Positions 36,145 to 43,423 of a stretch of DNA of 58,492 bases are shown in pieces; positions within the stretch are counted from its first letter, which is position 1, and every line of letters begins with the position of its first letter. A program made the translations under genes and the position numbers. Source of the stretch: an uncultured Desulfovibrio sp. (GTDB lineage: Bacteria > Desulfobacterota > Desulfovibrionia > Desulfovibrionales > Desulfovibrionaceae); assembly GCF_944324935.1 (NCBI RefSeq), contig NZ_CALUYG010000014.1, positions 1 to 58,492 on the forward strand, in the 5' to 3' direction. A model generated the notes under the pieces. It was not told the DNA's origin, did not search any database, and was given only the letters and a program-made list of their open reading frames with translations.

Positions 36145-37119
36145 ATGCGCACCAGAAAAAAAACCTCCCCCCCACGGCGCGATCAGGAATCGGCACAGGC
36201 CGGAGACGGCGTCCGCACGGTGCGCGCCGGCGGGGAACACGCCTCCCTGCGCTTCCTGCCGGAACGCCGGCTCGGCGTCGGGGGGCTGTGCGAAGTCCAT
36301 GCCGCCAGAGATCTGCTCAGGCTGGAATACGACGACGGCTTTCCGCAGGTCGCCGTAAAATGCCTGCGTGCGGAATTTGCCCATTCGCCCGTGGCGCGCC
36401 GCCTTCTGGCCCGGGAATTTTTCGTTGTCCGCCATGTGTCGCATCCCGGCGTGGTGCGCGTCCATGACCTGCACGAGGAAAAAGGCCGGCTGTGCCTCAG
36501 CATGGAGCTCCTGTCGGGCCGAACGCTGTACGACCTGCTGGGTCGGCATCAGGCGGGACTGGGGACGGCGGCCATCCCCCTTGCGCGGCAGCTGTTCCGC
36601 TCGCTGGCCCTGCTGCATGGTCTGGGCATAGCGCATGGCGACGTGAAGCCAGCCAACCTCATGCTGGAACGGGACGACCGCCTTGTCCTGCTCGATTTCA
36701 ACACGGCGGAAGTCCTCCCCCAGCCGGGACGCGCTGCCTCCCCCATCAGCCAGAGCCTGCGCTCCCATCTCGGCCTGACGACCTACAGCCTGCTGCACGC
36801 GTCGCCGGAACGCCTCGAAGGCGGCCCGCCATCCTTTGCCGACGACGTCTTTTCCGCCTGCTGCACCGTCGTTGAACTGCTCGACGGCGTCCACCCCTTT
36901 GCCCGCCGCTCGGCGCTGGAAGCCAGAAACAGCGGCATGCCCCGGCCGCGCCTGTCCATCGGCGGCACGCAGGAAGGCAAACTGCTGCTGCGCGGCCTTG
37001 ACTTTTCCCCATCACGGCGTCCTCCGGCCCAGGAGCTGGAAGATGCCTTTCTTTCCCGAAATTTTGCCGCCAGGTGTTTCGCCACCCTGCGCGCTCATCT
37101 GACAACAAAGGAGTTCTGA
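36145..37119 (+). CDS. Ser/Thr protein kinase of the T6SS pathway (PpkA-like)
   Basis: 324 residues. The fold spans ~30-300: glycine loop RRLGVGGLCEV near 39-50, VAVK with catalytic Lys73, catalytic loop HGDVKPANLML (Asp166, Lys168), DFN at 184-186, and SPERLEGG (APE-like). Two deviations stand out: His-Gly-Asp in place of HRD, common in some bacterial kinases, and Asn for Gly in DFG, which is rare and could change Mg binding or activity. There is no membrane span or periplasmic sensor, unlike classic PpkA. The start after GAGAGGAAACGGC is preferred; the open frame upstream is copy C of the repeat. Confidence 0.85.
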   Translation: MRTRKKTSPPRRDQESAQAGDGVRTVRAGGEHASLRFLPERRLGVGGLCEVHAARDLLRLEYDDGFPQVAVKCLRAEFAHSPVARRLLAREFFVVRHVSHPGVVRVHDLHEEKGRLCLSMELLSGRTLYDLLGRHQAGLGTAAIPLARQLFRSLALLHGLGIAHGDVKPANLMLERDDRLVLLDFNTAEVLPQPGRAASPISQSLRSHLGLTTYSLLHASPERLEGGPPSFADDVFSACCTVVELLDGVHPFARRSALEARNSGMPRPRLSIGGTQEGKLLLRGLDFSPSRRPPAQELEDAFLSRNFAARCFATLRAHLTTKEF

Positions 37120-37121
37120 TC

Positions 37122-37898
37122 ATGCCCCTGACCAAAGCCTTGCTCTGCGTTCTGGGAAAAGCCTCCGCCCGGGAGGAGGAAAGCCAACTGCGACAGGCGG
37201 GGTTCGCTACCGCCGTCCTGCGCTGGGAGGAACTTGTCGGCCGGACACAGGACTGGATGCAGCTTTCTGAAATTCTTGATGACCCCGCCGTACAGGCCTG
37301 GGTGATGGTCGGCGAGCCGGAGGCCTTCGGCCCGGATGTGCTGAGCATGACGAGCCTGCTTGCGCTTTCGCTGCTGCGGGAGACCCAGCCCGGCATGGCC
37401 TTTGTCCTCCACGGTCAGGGCCCAATGCCCGCGCTGCCGCCGCTCATGCGCCATGCGAAAGTTTGCCCGGCACATGCCCCCTTTGCGGCCCAGCTCATGG
37501 CCGCCCGGTTCCGGCCGGGCGCGACGCTCGCCACGCCCTTTCCTGTGCGGGCTGTTCTCAGTCCCCTGATCGGCTTGTGGCTGGAGATCGCCCCCGCCGA
37601 TGGGCGGCAGGAAGGCTTCACCATCGGCGCTCTGGAAGCGGAGATAAGCGCCTTTGGGGTGGGGCCGCGCGGCGCGGTTCCGCAAAAAAGCCGGCTTGAC
37701 CATCCCGTATCGGGCATACAGGGGACCATGAACGACATCCCCTTCTCCGCCTGTGCGGCCCGCAATGCCATAGGGGAAAACGAGGCCTGCTACTGCAAGG
37801 TGGAGGGCATCCCCCGTGGCGTATTTCTCGGCGACTATCTGCCGGAGACGGCGCAGGACGGGGAGGTGGAGCTTATCCCCTTCGCCATCGACCGGTAG
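37122..37898 (+). CDS. T6SS-associated protein of unknown function, paralogue of 48928
   Basis: 258 residues, no signal peptide or span. I do not recognise the family. It shares a pattern with the gene at 48928-49722: an N-terminal strand-helix part, W(V/L)(M/I)xGE...F with a leucine-rich helix at ~62-85, then GLWLE..P near 165, GVGPRGAVPQ near 190, a conserved His, and an acidic C-terminus. The Rossmann-like first half and a compact second half suggest two domains. It is the last gene of the core operon, two bases after the kinase. AAGGAG precedes its ATG. Function unknown. Confidence 0.6.
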   Translation: MPLTKALLCVLGKASAREEESQLRQAGFATAVLRWEELVGRTQDWMQLSEILDDPAVQAWVMVGEPEAFGPDVLSMTSLLALSLLRETQPGMAFVLHGQGPMPALPPLMRHAKVCPAHAPFAAQLMAARFRPGATLATPFPVRAVLSPLIGLWLEIAPADGRQEGFTIGALEAEISAFGVGPRGAVPQKSRLDHPVSGIQGTMNDIPFSACAARNAIGENEACYCKVEGIPRGVFLGDYLPETAQDGEVELIPFAIDR

Positions 37899-37935
37899 CC
37901 AGACTCGCGGCGCACGGAAAAGGGGAGTTCCGCCA

Positions 37936-38190
37936 TTGATGGCAGATTGTCAAACGAAAGTTGGCACAAAGAATACCCCGTCTTCCCTTATTTTTCCACA
38001 GTTGTCCTGTAACCGGACTTTTTGCGCGGGCGGTGGGTTATGAAGGCCACCGCCCGCGCCATCTCTTGCTCCCAAGGTCCTGACGTTTCGGATGCGGGGG
38101 AAATATTGCCGGAGCAGTCCGTTTGTCTGCTCATTGAGCCACCGCTCACCGGACAGCCGCCGTGGCAGATAGCGCGTGTGGCGCAAAAAT
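37936..38190 (-). pseudogene. IS30-family transposase C-terminal remnant
   Basis: On the minus strand one frame gives ERWLNEQTNGLLRQYFPR, the IS30 C-terminal catalytic motif (NExTNGLLRQYFPK), and a shifted frame gives INHRPRK-like ITHRPRKKSGYRTTVE. At least one frameshift separates them and the front of the gene is missing, so it is dead. It lies just after the T6SS core operon and marks a boundary. A 13-bp hairpin at 38024-38059 is part of this remnant. Confidence 0.75.
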
Positions 38191-38671
38191 GCCTGTCTGT
38201 CTGTTTGTCGCGTTGCTGTCGATCCCCATAAGGCCCCTTCGTCACCTACCGGGCGGCCTGCGGCCGCCCTCGGGTCGCTGCCGGAGCGGGATCGCCCAAC
38301 CTTTCCGCAGCGGAGCGGGAAAAGGCGTTCTCGTCATCTTTTCCCCAGGTTCCCCATCTCGCCCCCAACGCGCGTTTGCCGGGGGAACGTCAGGGACACG
38401 AGCCCCCCAAGGCAAGCGGAGCGTGTACAGTTTACATGTCTTATCTGGTAAAATCATTTGCAAAATTTGTGTTGACAGACCCTAATTGGGGATATGATCG
38501 CCGTTTCGGCTGCGTTCCCCTGAAATGGCCGCCGGGCTGGAGCCAAAACTGGCGGCAATGTTTCTGAGATCTTTTTCCCCACAGGGCCGCTCCGGGTGCT
38601 CTGGTCCACGAGGTAAGCGGAGGTAAGCGTCGTCTATTGCCGTCCCTTCCCCCCTGCCGCCTTCCACGCGC
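38191..38671. other. Gene-free stretch, no clear feature
   Basis: 481 bp between the IS30 remnant and the HsdM-like gene. TTGACA (38472-38477) and TATGAT (38493-38498) occur on the plus strand, but with a 15-bp spacer and no gene downstream. Nothing else is recognised; it may be decayed mobile-element DNA. Confidence 0.4.
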
Positions 38672-40120
38672 TCATGCCAGGTGGCGCATGGCCGCCAGCT
38701 TGTCCAGCAGCGCATCCACCCTGCTTTCCACCGCATGCAGGTCGTTCTCTATGGCGGCGCGCCGACCGGCGAGCCGGCGGATGCCTTCACTGGAGCTTGG
38801 CGCGGCCTGCACCAAATAGCGGGCGGGCAGCCAGACGTTATGGCGCAGCACTTCCGCGCGCGGCACACGGCGGCTGATGCCGGGCACTTCTTCCCGCCGT
38901 TCCCTGTACGCCGCTATCTTTTCCAGCTCCCCGGCATCCAGCTGAACCTGCATCCCGCTCCGGCGGCCCCAGCCTGACAGGTCAAGCATGAAGATGTCCT
39001 CCTCCGCCTGTCGGACGCCCCCGGCTTTGCGCCGGCGGTCAAAGAGCAGCAGGGCGCGGGCGGTGGTATCGCCCAGCATGATGTTGCCCGGCAGCAGGAT
39101 GACGGCATCCAGCAGGTTCCTGCTGACCAGATCGCTCCGGCGAGCGGCGTCCTCATCTTCCCGGAACAACAGGCGCATGTGCGCCAGCAGCACGGCGCGT
39201 CCGTTGTCCAGATCGAGCTCGTTGAGATGGCGGTAGACGATGTGCATGGCGTCGTCCCTCGCGGCTGTCCCGGCGCTGATGGCGACATCCTGTCCCGGAT
39301 CGGGCGAGCCGCAAAGCACCCTGTCGGCAAGGGAAAAAGAGGCTGCATAGTCCGGCATGCCGCGCTCGGGCGGAAGGTCGGCCAGCGGATCGCTTGTGAG
39401 GGCGACCACCCCGCTCAGATACGGCAGCAGGATGCCGAGCGGTGAATCCCCGCCCTGCCCGGAACAGCGCAGACGCTCGGCCACCGGCAGCGTGAGGGCT
39501 GTCTCCGCCAGCAGGTTACCGTAGCCCATTGAGGGATCACACACCGTTTCTCCGGGCGCGACAGCGGCAAGGCGTATCATCAGGCGGGCGAGCCAGCGCG
39601 GCACGATGGGCTGTGGCAGGGATTTGCCGCGCGAAACGGCATGATCGGCCAGTTTGTCCAGCAGCAGATGCGTGGCCAGATCCCGGTCCAGCAGGGGCAT
39701 GTCCGCAAAGGCGGCGAGCCGGGCGCGCAGGGCTGCCGGGTCGGGGAGGTGGGCCGGGCAGAAAAGGCAGTCCCGCCGGCGGCCCAGCGCCGTGCGGATC
39801 AGGACGGCCAGCAGGGGCCATTCGGCCTCCTCCCACGGTTCGTGCGGTTCGGCATCGGCGTTGCGCGCGGGAGCGGAAGCCTGCCGCGTGTCGATCTGCC
39901 GGATGAGCTTGTGGAAAAAACCGGGCGGGCAGAGCTGCGAGAGCGCAAAAAAGCCTAGCGTGGCCTCCACTTCCCTCAGGTAGGCATAGGCCTCCCCGAA
40001 CCGGCGTGTGCAGGGATGCGCGTCGAACCAGTCATGCGCCGTGGCGCAGCATGCGCTGACGCTCCGCTGCCACTGGCGGTATTCCTCACTGCCGGGGAGA
40101 GTGACGAAAGGGGTGTCCAT
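38672..40120 (-). CDS. HsdM-like N6-adenine methylase homologue, motif IV degenerate
   Basis: 482 residues. It follows the type I M-subunit plan: an N-terminal helical domain (~1-170), AdoMet motif I VCDPSMGYGNLLAE near 194, and a C-terminal part with LLPGNIMLGDTTARALLLFDR, matching the LP..lF..T..a...l pattern of HsdM. The catalytic NPPF/Y motif is replaced by GSPD in VLCGSPDPGQD near 270, so methyl transfer is probably lost while AdoMet or DNA binding may remain. The start is MDTPFV, with TAAGGAG upstream, 10 nt after the HsdS-like stop. No hsdR gene is in the window, so this is not a complete restriction system. Confidence 0.7.
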   Translation of the reverse strand: MDTPFVTLPGSEEYRQWQRSVSACCATAHDWFDAHPCTRRFGEAYAYLREVEATLGFFALSQLCPPGFFHKLIRQIDTRQASAPARNADAEPHEPWEEAEWPLLAVLIRTALGRRRDCLFCPAHLPDPAALRARLAAFADMPLLDRDLATHLLLDKLADHAVSRGKSLPQPIVPRWLARLMIRLAAVAPGETVCDPSMGYGNLLAETALTLPVAERLRCSGQGGDSPLGILLPYLSGVVALTSDPLADLPPERGMPDYAASFSLADRVLCGSPDPGQDVAISAGTAARDDAMHIVYRHLNELDLDNGRAVLLAHMRLLFREDEDAARRSDLVSRNLLDAVILLPGNIMLGDTTARALLLFDRRRKAGGVRQAEEDIFMLDLSGWGRRSGMQVQLDAGELEKIAAYRERREEVPGISRRVPRAEVLRHNVWLPARYLVQAAPSSSEGIRRLAGRRAAIENDLHAVESRVDALLDKLAAMRHLA

Positions 40121-40130
40121 ACGCGGCTCC

Positions 40131-40958
40131 TTACGGGCAGATGCCGGTATCGTCGGCAAGATCGGCCATGAGCGTTTCCAGCTCAGCCGCGGCCGTGCGG
40201 GCATCCGGCCTGAACGGCGGTTCCGGCGCGACGTCGCTGCACGAAACGTCTCCTTCTTCCTCCTGCTCGCACAGGGACGGCATGTCCGGCGCATCCTGCG
40301 ACCGTTCATAAAAGGCCGTATCGATGTGCCGGGCATGGTGGAGCAGCGCATCTTCCACCATCGTCCGCCGGTCCTCGATGAGCTGCCGGCGGTAGCGGAG
40401 CTCCTGATGCAGCAGGGCCGCCGTCTCCATGATCAGCGCCTGAGCTTCACGCGGCGGCAGGGGTATGGGCAGGTCGCTCAGGTCGCCCTTGCGAAGCACC
40501 TCGGCATTGTCGCCGGTGCTGCGCGAGCGCAACTGGCTTTGCGTCCGGGGATGGTTGAGCAGCCAGTGCAGGTAGGCCGCCGAAGCGGCTGGCGACGTGG
40601 GAGGAAGGTCGAGCTTTTTGCGGATGGATGCCTCCAGCACCTGCCGCGGCCGTATGATGATGATGGGAGCGGCCGCCACAAGGCGCTTCACCCCCGACGG
40701 CAGTTTGGGAGGCGCATCCAGCAGCGTGGCGTCGTTGACCATGCTCCGGGAACGAAAAAGGATGTCATGCCGGCGAAGATGAAAATGCGGCTTGACGTCC
40801 GTCAGATGCACGCGGGTCAGCTTGTCCGTGTGCAGCGTCTCGCCGCTGAGGTCGGAAAGTTGCACGATCGCCGTTTCCCCTTGCGGGTCCGGAACGACGC
40901 GGGTGCGAAAGGGATAGCCGACACGGAGCTCGGCCAGAGCCTGGAGAGGGACTTCCAT
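40131..40958 (-). CDS. HsdS-like specificity protein with one target-recognition domain
   Basis: 275 residues, about half the size of a normal HsdS with two recognition domains. The order is one TRD (LRVGYPFRTRVV..., IVQLSDLS, DILFRSRS...) and a C-terminal conserved helix with LSDLPIPLPPREAQALI, the usual IP.PPL..Q..I signature, followed by a coil and an acidic tail (~225-275) absent from normal HsdS. Half-size S subunits can dimerise to recognise palindromic bipartite sites. Cotranscribed with the HsdM-like gene. GTGAGG lies 8 nt before the start. Confidence 0.7.
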   Translation of the reverse strand: MEVPLQALAELRVGYPFRTRVVPDPQGETAIVQLSDLSGETLHTDKLTRVHLTDVKPHFHLRRHDILFRSRSMVNDATLLDAPPKLPSGVKRLVAAAPIIIIRPRQVLEASIRKKLDLPPTSPAASAAYLHWLLNHPRTQSQLRSRSTGDNAEVLRKGDLSDLPIPLPPREAQALIMETAALLHQELRYRRQLIEDRRTMVEDALLHHARHIDTAFYERSQDAPDMPSLCEQEEEGDVSCSDVAPEPPFRPDARTAAAELETLMADLADDTGICP

Positions 40959-41306
40959 TGAGCAGCCTCACAAAATAATAATGGCAATTATAGAAAAATT
41001 TTCTCCCGGGCACAAGCGCTTTCCTTTTCACCACCTTTTCCCTTCACTGCCAGCCGCCGCACAGGCCGTGGACAGGTATGCCTCTTCGAGACTATCGTAT
41101 AACATATTAAATTTACTTGCTATATTTTTTATAAAAAATAGTATTAATAAAACTATTAAAAATATTCATTATGTAGAAATAAAATTACTTTACACAGTCT
41201 CGCTGTTTGGCTAGGTTTGCTTCGTGAACAGCAGCGACGCGTCACGGTCGCTGGCCCGTCATGGGCGACATTTATTTTTATAAATAATATTACAACAGGA
41301 GGACAT
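40959..41306. promoter_or_regulatory. AT-rich divergent promoter region with an 18-bp palindrome
   Basis: 348 bp between the HsdS-like gene and the ATPase gene, far more AT-rich than flanking coding DNA. A perfect 18-bp palindrome, TATTTTTTATAAAAAATA, lies at 41123-41140. Many TATAAT-like hexamers make the exact promoters ambiguous. AGGAGG stands before the ATPase ATG. Confidence 0.5.
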
Positions 41307-42914
41307 ATGGCATCCATCTCCACGAACACCTCCGGCGAACGTCGCATCGGCTTCCTGACCACGCCGCACCCCGTCCCTGCCGCCACGCCGCAGCGAGCCC
41401 ACGACCCTGCCGCCCTGCTCCAGTTCGACGACGGCGAGGTCGTCAATTTCGAGGACGCCCGCCATAATTGCCTCGTGCTGGGCACGACCGGCAGCGGCAA
41501 GACCGCCTCCATCATCCTGCCCGCGGCGGAACGGCTCATCGCGGCGGGCTTCGGGGGCTTCGTCGTGGACATCAAGGGCAATTTCACCGATCAGATCCGT
41601 GCCATTGCCCGCGCTCACGGTCGGAAACGGGACATCCTCGAACTGGGGACCAGCCCGCAGGCCCGCAAGGTCAACCTTCTTGCCGGCGCGTCCGCCCAGC
41701 GCATGCACGACATCCTCCAGCAATTCATGTCATGCAGCGCCGCGCCGGATGATCACAACAGAGCTTTCCACCTGCGCGGCCTGCGCTGTGTCGTCGATGC
41801 CCTGCTCATGCTGCACATGATGGCCGAACGGGGAAAGCTGCCCATGCATCTGTGCGTTTTGGAGCGTCTGATGAATGATGAGGAATACGCGCGTGACTGC
41901 TTGAAGCGTTTTTGCCGGAGCATCCAGGACGAGGACGACCCCGAGGCACATGATCTGGTGAAGCGCATCAAGGGTGATCAGTTCCACTTCATCTCGGAAG
42001 GAGTGCCCAAGGATATGCACACCACATGGCAGGAGCAGGTCGGGTATCGGCTTGGCGTCATCCGAACGACCCTGCAACTGCTGCATCAGTCGCGCAATCT
42101 CATGGATCAATTCTTTGCGCCCGGCAAGCCGGCGCCAAACATGGCCCGGGCCATTCACCGACAGCGCAAGATCGTCGTCCTGCGCCTTGCGGCGGACTGC
42201 GGGGAACTGGGCGCCGTGCTGGCCCGCACGCTGCTACGGGACTATTACGCCTCCGTTTACGCGCATGGCCTCCAGCTCCCCGAGGGCCAGTACACCTTCT
42301 GCATCACTGATGAAGCGCAGGACTTCATTTCAGTGAACAGGCTGGATCAGTACAACGACAACTCCTTTCTGGCCCGCAACCGCGAGTTCCGCAATATCAG
42401 CATCATGGGCACACAGTCCGTGGCGGCGCTGGTGGCCCGCACCCACGATGCCGAAGCCGTGGAGGCCATGCTGAACAATTTCAATGTGCGCGTGTTCTTT
42501 TATTCGGATGATCCGCTGACCCAGCGGCTGGCGGATATGCACGACCAGACGCCGCTGACCGCCTACAGAAGGGGCGAGGGGCTGCTCGTCAGGATTGATG
42601 CCGCAGCCGGGCGGCGTGTCGTGGGGCGGGTCAGCGTGCAAGCCATGCACGATGCCTTGCAGGGGATCCTGACGGCCCACAGAGGCCGCTGTGTCAGCGC
42701 GGCCCTGCCCTGCCGCGCCCCTTCCCGGCGGCAGATGCTGCACAAGGCGCAACGGGAACGCGCGCTGGAAGAAGCCTACCTGCACATGACGCCGCAGCCG
42801 AGGCAGCGCCTGGTCTTTCCCCGCCAGGGGCCGTTCCCCGCGCAGGCGGAAGCGGAAAGCAGGTTTGCGGCGCACCTGGTGGAGCAACTGCCCTTCGGCC
42901 CCAATAACGAGTAG
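41307..42914 (+). CDS. VirD4/TraG-like DNA-translocating ATPase, soluble
   Basis: 535 residues. Walker A GTTGSGKT at 59-66 with VVDIKGNF (VirD4 Walker-like strand), Walker B CITDEAQDFI near 331-340, and the TraM-recognition-type end (NISIMGTQSVAALV, LNNFNVRVFFYSDDPLT). Coupling ATPases of conjugation normally carry N-terminal membrane spans; none is present, so the protein is cytosolic. No relaxase or type IV secretion gene is in the window. It is divergent from the HsdM/HsdS-like pair. A role as a motor of a DNA-processing or defence module is inference; an alternative is a relic of an integrative conjugative element. AGGAGG precedes the ATG at 41307; an in-frame TTG further up is rejected. 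Confidence 0.7.
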   Translation: MASISTNTSGERRIGFLTTPHPVPAATPQRAHDPAALLQFDDGEVVNFEDARHNCLVLGTTGSGKTASIILPAAERLIAAGFGGFVVDIKGNFTDQIRAIARAHGRKRDILELGTSPQARKVNLLAGASAQRMHDILQQFMSCSAAPDDHNRAFHLRGLRCVVDALLMLHMMAERGKLPMHLCVLERLMNDEEYARDCLKRFCRSIQDEDDPEAHDLVKRIKGDQFHFISEGVPKDMHTTWQEQVGYRLGVIRTTLQLLHQSRNLMDQFFAPGKPAPNMARAIHRQRKIVVLRLAADCGELGAVLARTLLRDYYASVYAHGLQLPEGQYTFCITDEAQDFISVNRLDQYNDNSFLARNREFRNISIMGTQSVAALVARTHDAEAVEAMLNNFNVRVFFYSDDPLTQRLADMHDQTPLTAYRRGEGLLVRIDAAAGRRVVGRVSVQAMHDALQGILTAHRGRCVSAALPCRAPSRRQMLHKAQRERALEEAYLHMTPQPRQRLVFPRQGPFPAQAEAESRFAAHLVEQLPFGPNNE

Positions 42915-42964
42915 GGAGGATCGCGCGGCGCGTCCGCCATGCGGGGGGCGCGTCGCTGACGGGA

Positions 42965-43246
42965 TCAGCGGGGGCGGGGGGAGCGCGTCTGTTCCGGCTC
43001 CTCCAGCCCCTGTTCCCGCAGCCGGGCGGCATAGAGGGCAAACAGCTCCCCGGGAGCGATGGCAAGCGCATCCGCCAGCCGGATCAATGTCCGCGCGCGC
43101 GGCTCGAAGACGCCGTGTTCCAGATAACTCAGGTAGCGCTCGCTGATGCCGGAGGTGCGGGCAAGGGCATACTGGCTTATGCCGCGTTCCTTACGCAGGG
43201 ACACCAGCATGTCGCCAAAAGGGCATGGCGGGGAATTCTTGCTCAT
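42965..43246 (-). CDS. XRE-family transcriptional regulator
   Basis: 93 residues. HTH_3 domain at ~10-68: LVSLRKERGISQYALARTSG, ISERYLSYLEHG, PRARTLIRLADALAIAPGELF. The remaining tail is short and basic. It is divergent from the phosphoethanolamine transferase gene across 177 bp that holds two matching palindromes, so autorepression and control of that gene are likely. It converges on the ATPase gene. Confidence 0.85.
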   Translation of the reverse strand: MSKNSPPCPFGDMLVSLRKERGISQYALARTSGISERYLSYLEHGVFEPRARTLIRLADALAIAPGELFALYAARLREQGLEEPEQTRSPRPR

Positions 43247-43279
43247 CTTACGATGCTAGCCCAGTTCGGCCAAAAAAAT

Positions 43280-43301
43280 TACCCGCTAAATTCAGCGGTT
43301 A
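43280..43301. promoter_or_regulatory. Candidate operator 1 for the XRE regulator
   Basis: 22-bp palindrome with two mismatched pairs, core CCGCTAAATTCAGCGG. It lies just downstream of a minus-strand TTGACG (43309-43314), where it would block the regulator's own promoter. Confidence 0.6.
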
Positions 43302-43356
43302 TGTTACACGTCAACACCCTGAAATGCTTGACTTGACACGCCCCCTCTCCTTCCTG

Positions 43357-43378
43357 TACCTGCTGAATTCAGCGGGTA
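43357..43378. promoter_or_regulatory. Candidate operator 2 for the XRE regulator
   Basis: 22-bp palindrome with one mismatch, core CTGCTGAATTCAGCGG, same half-sites as operator 1 with 55 bp between them. It lies downstream of a plus-strand TTGACA (43333-43338) and 46 bp before the transferase ATG. Confidence 0.6.
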
Positions 43379-43423
43379 TATATGATCCCGTATCCACCCC
43401 CACAAGCTCCCGGGAGAGTACAC

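Noticed and set aside
38024-38059. Perfect 13-bp hairpin in the intergenic region
   Set aside because: It looked like a terminator, but it has no T run on either strand in the right place and falls inside the IS30 transposase remnant, where it is explained by coding sequence.
38472-38498. TTGACA...TATGAT promoter
   Set aside because: Spacer is 15 bp and no plus-strand gene follows.
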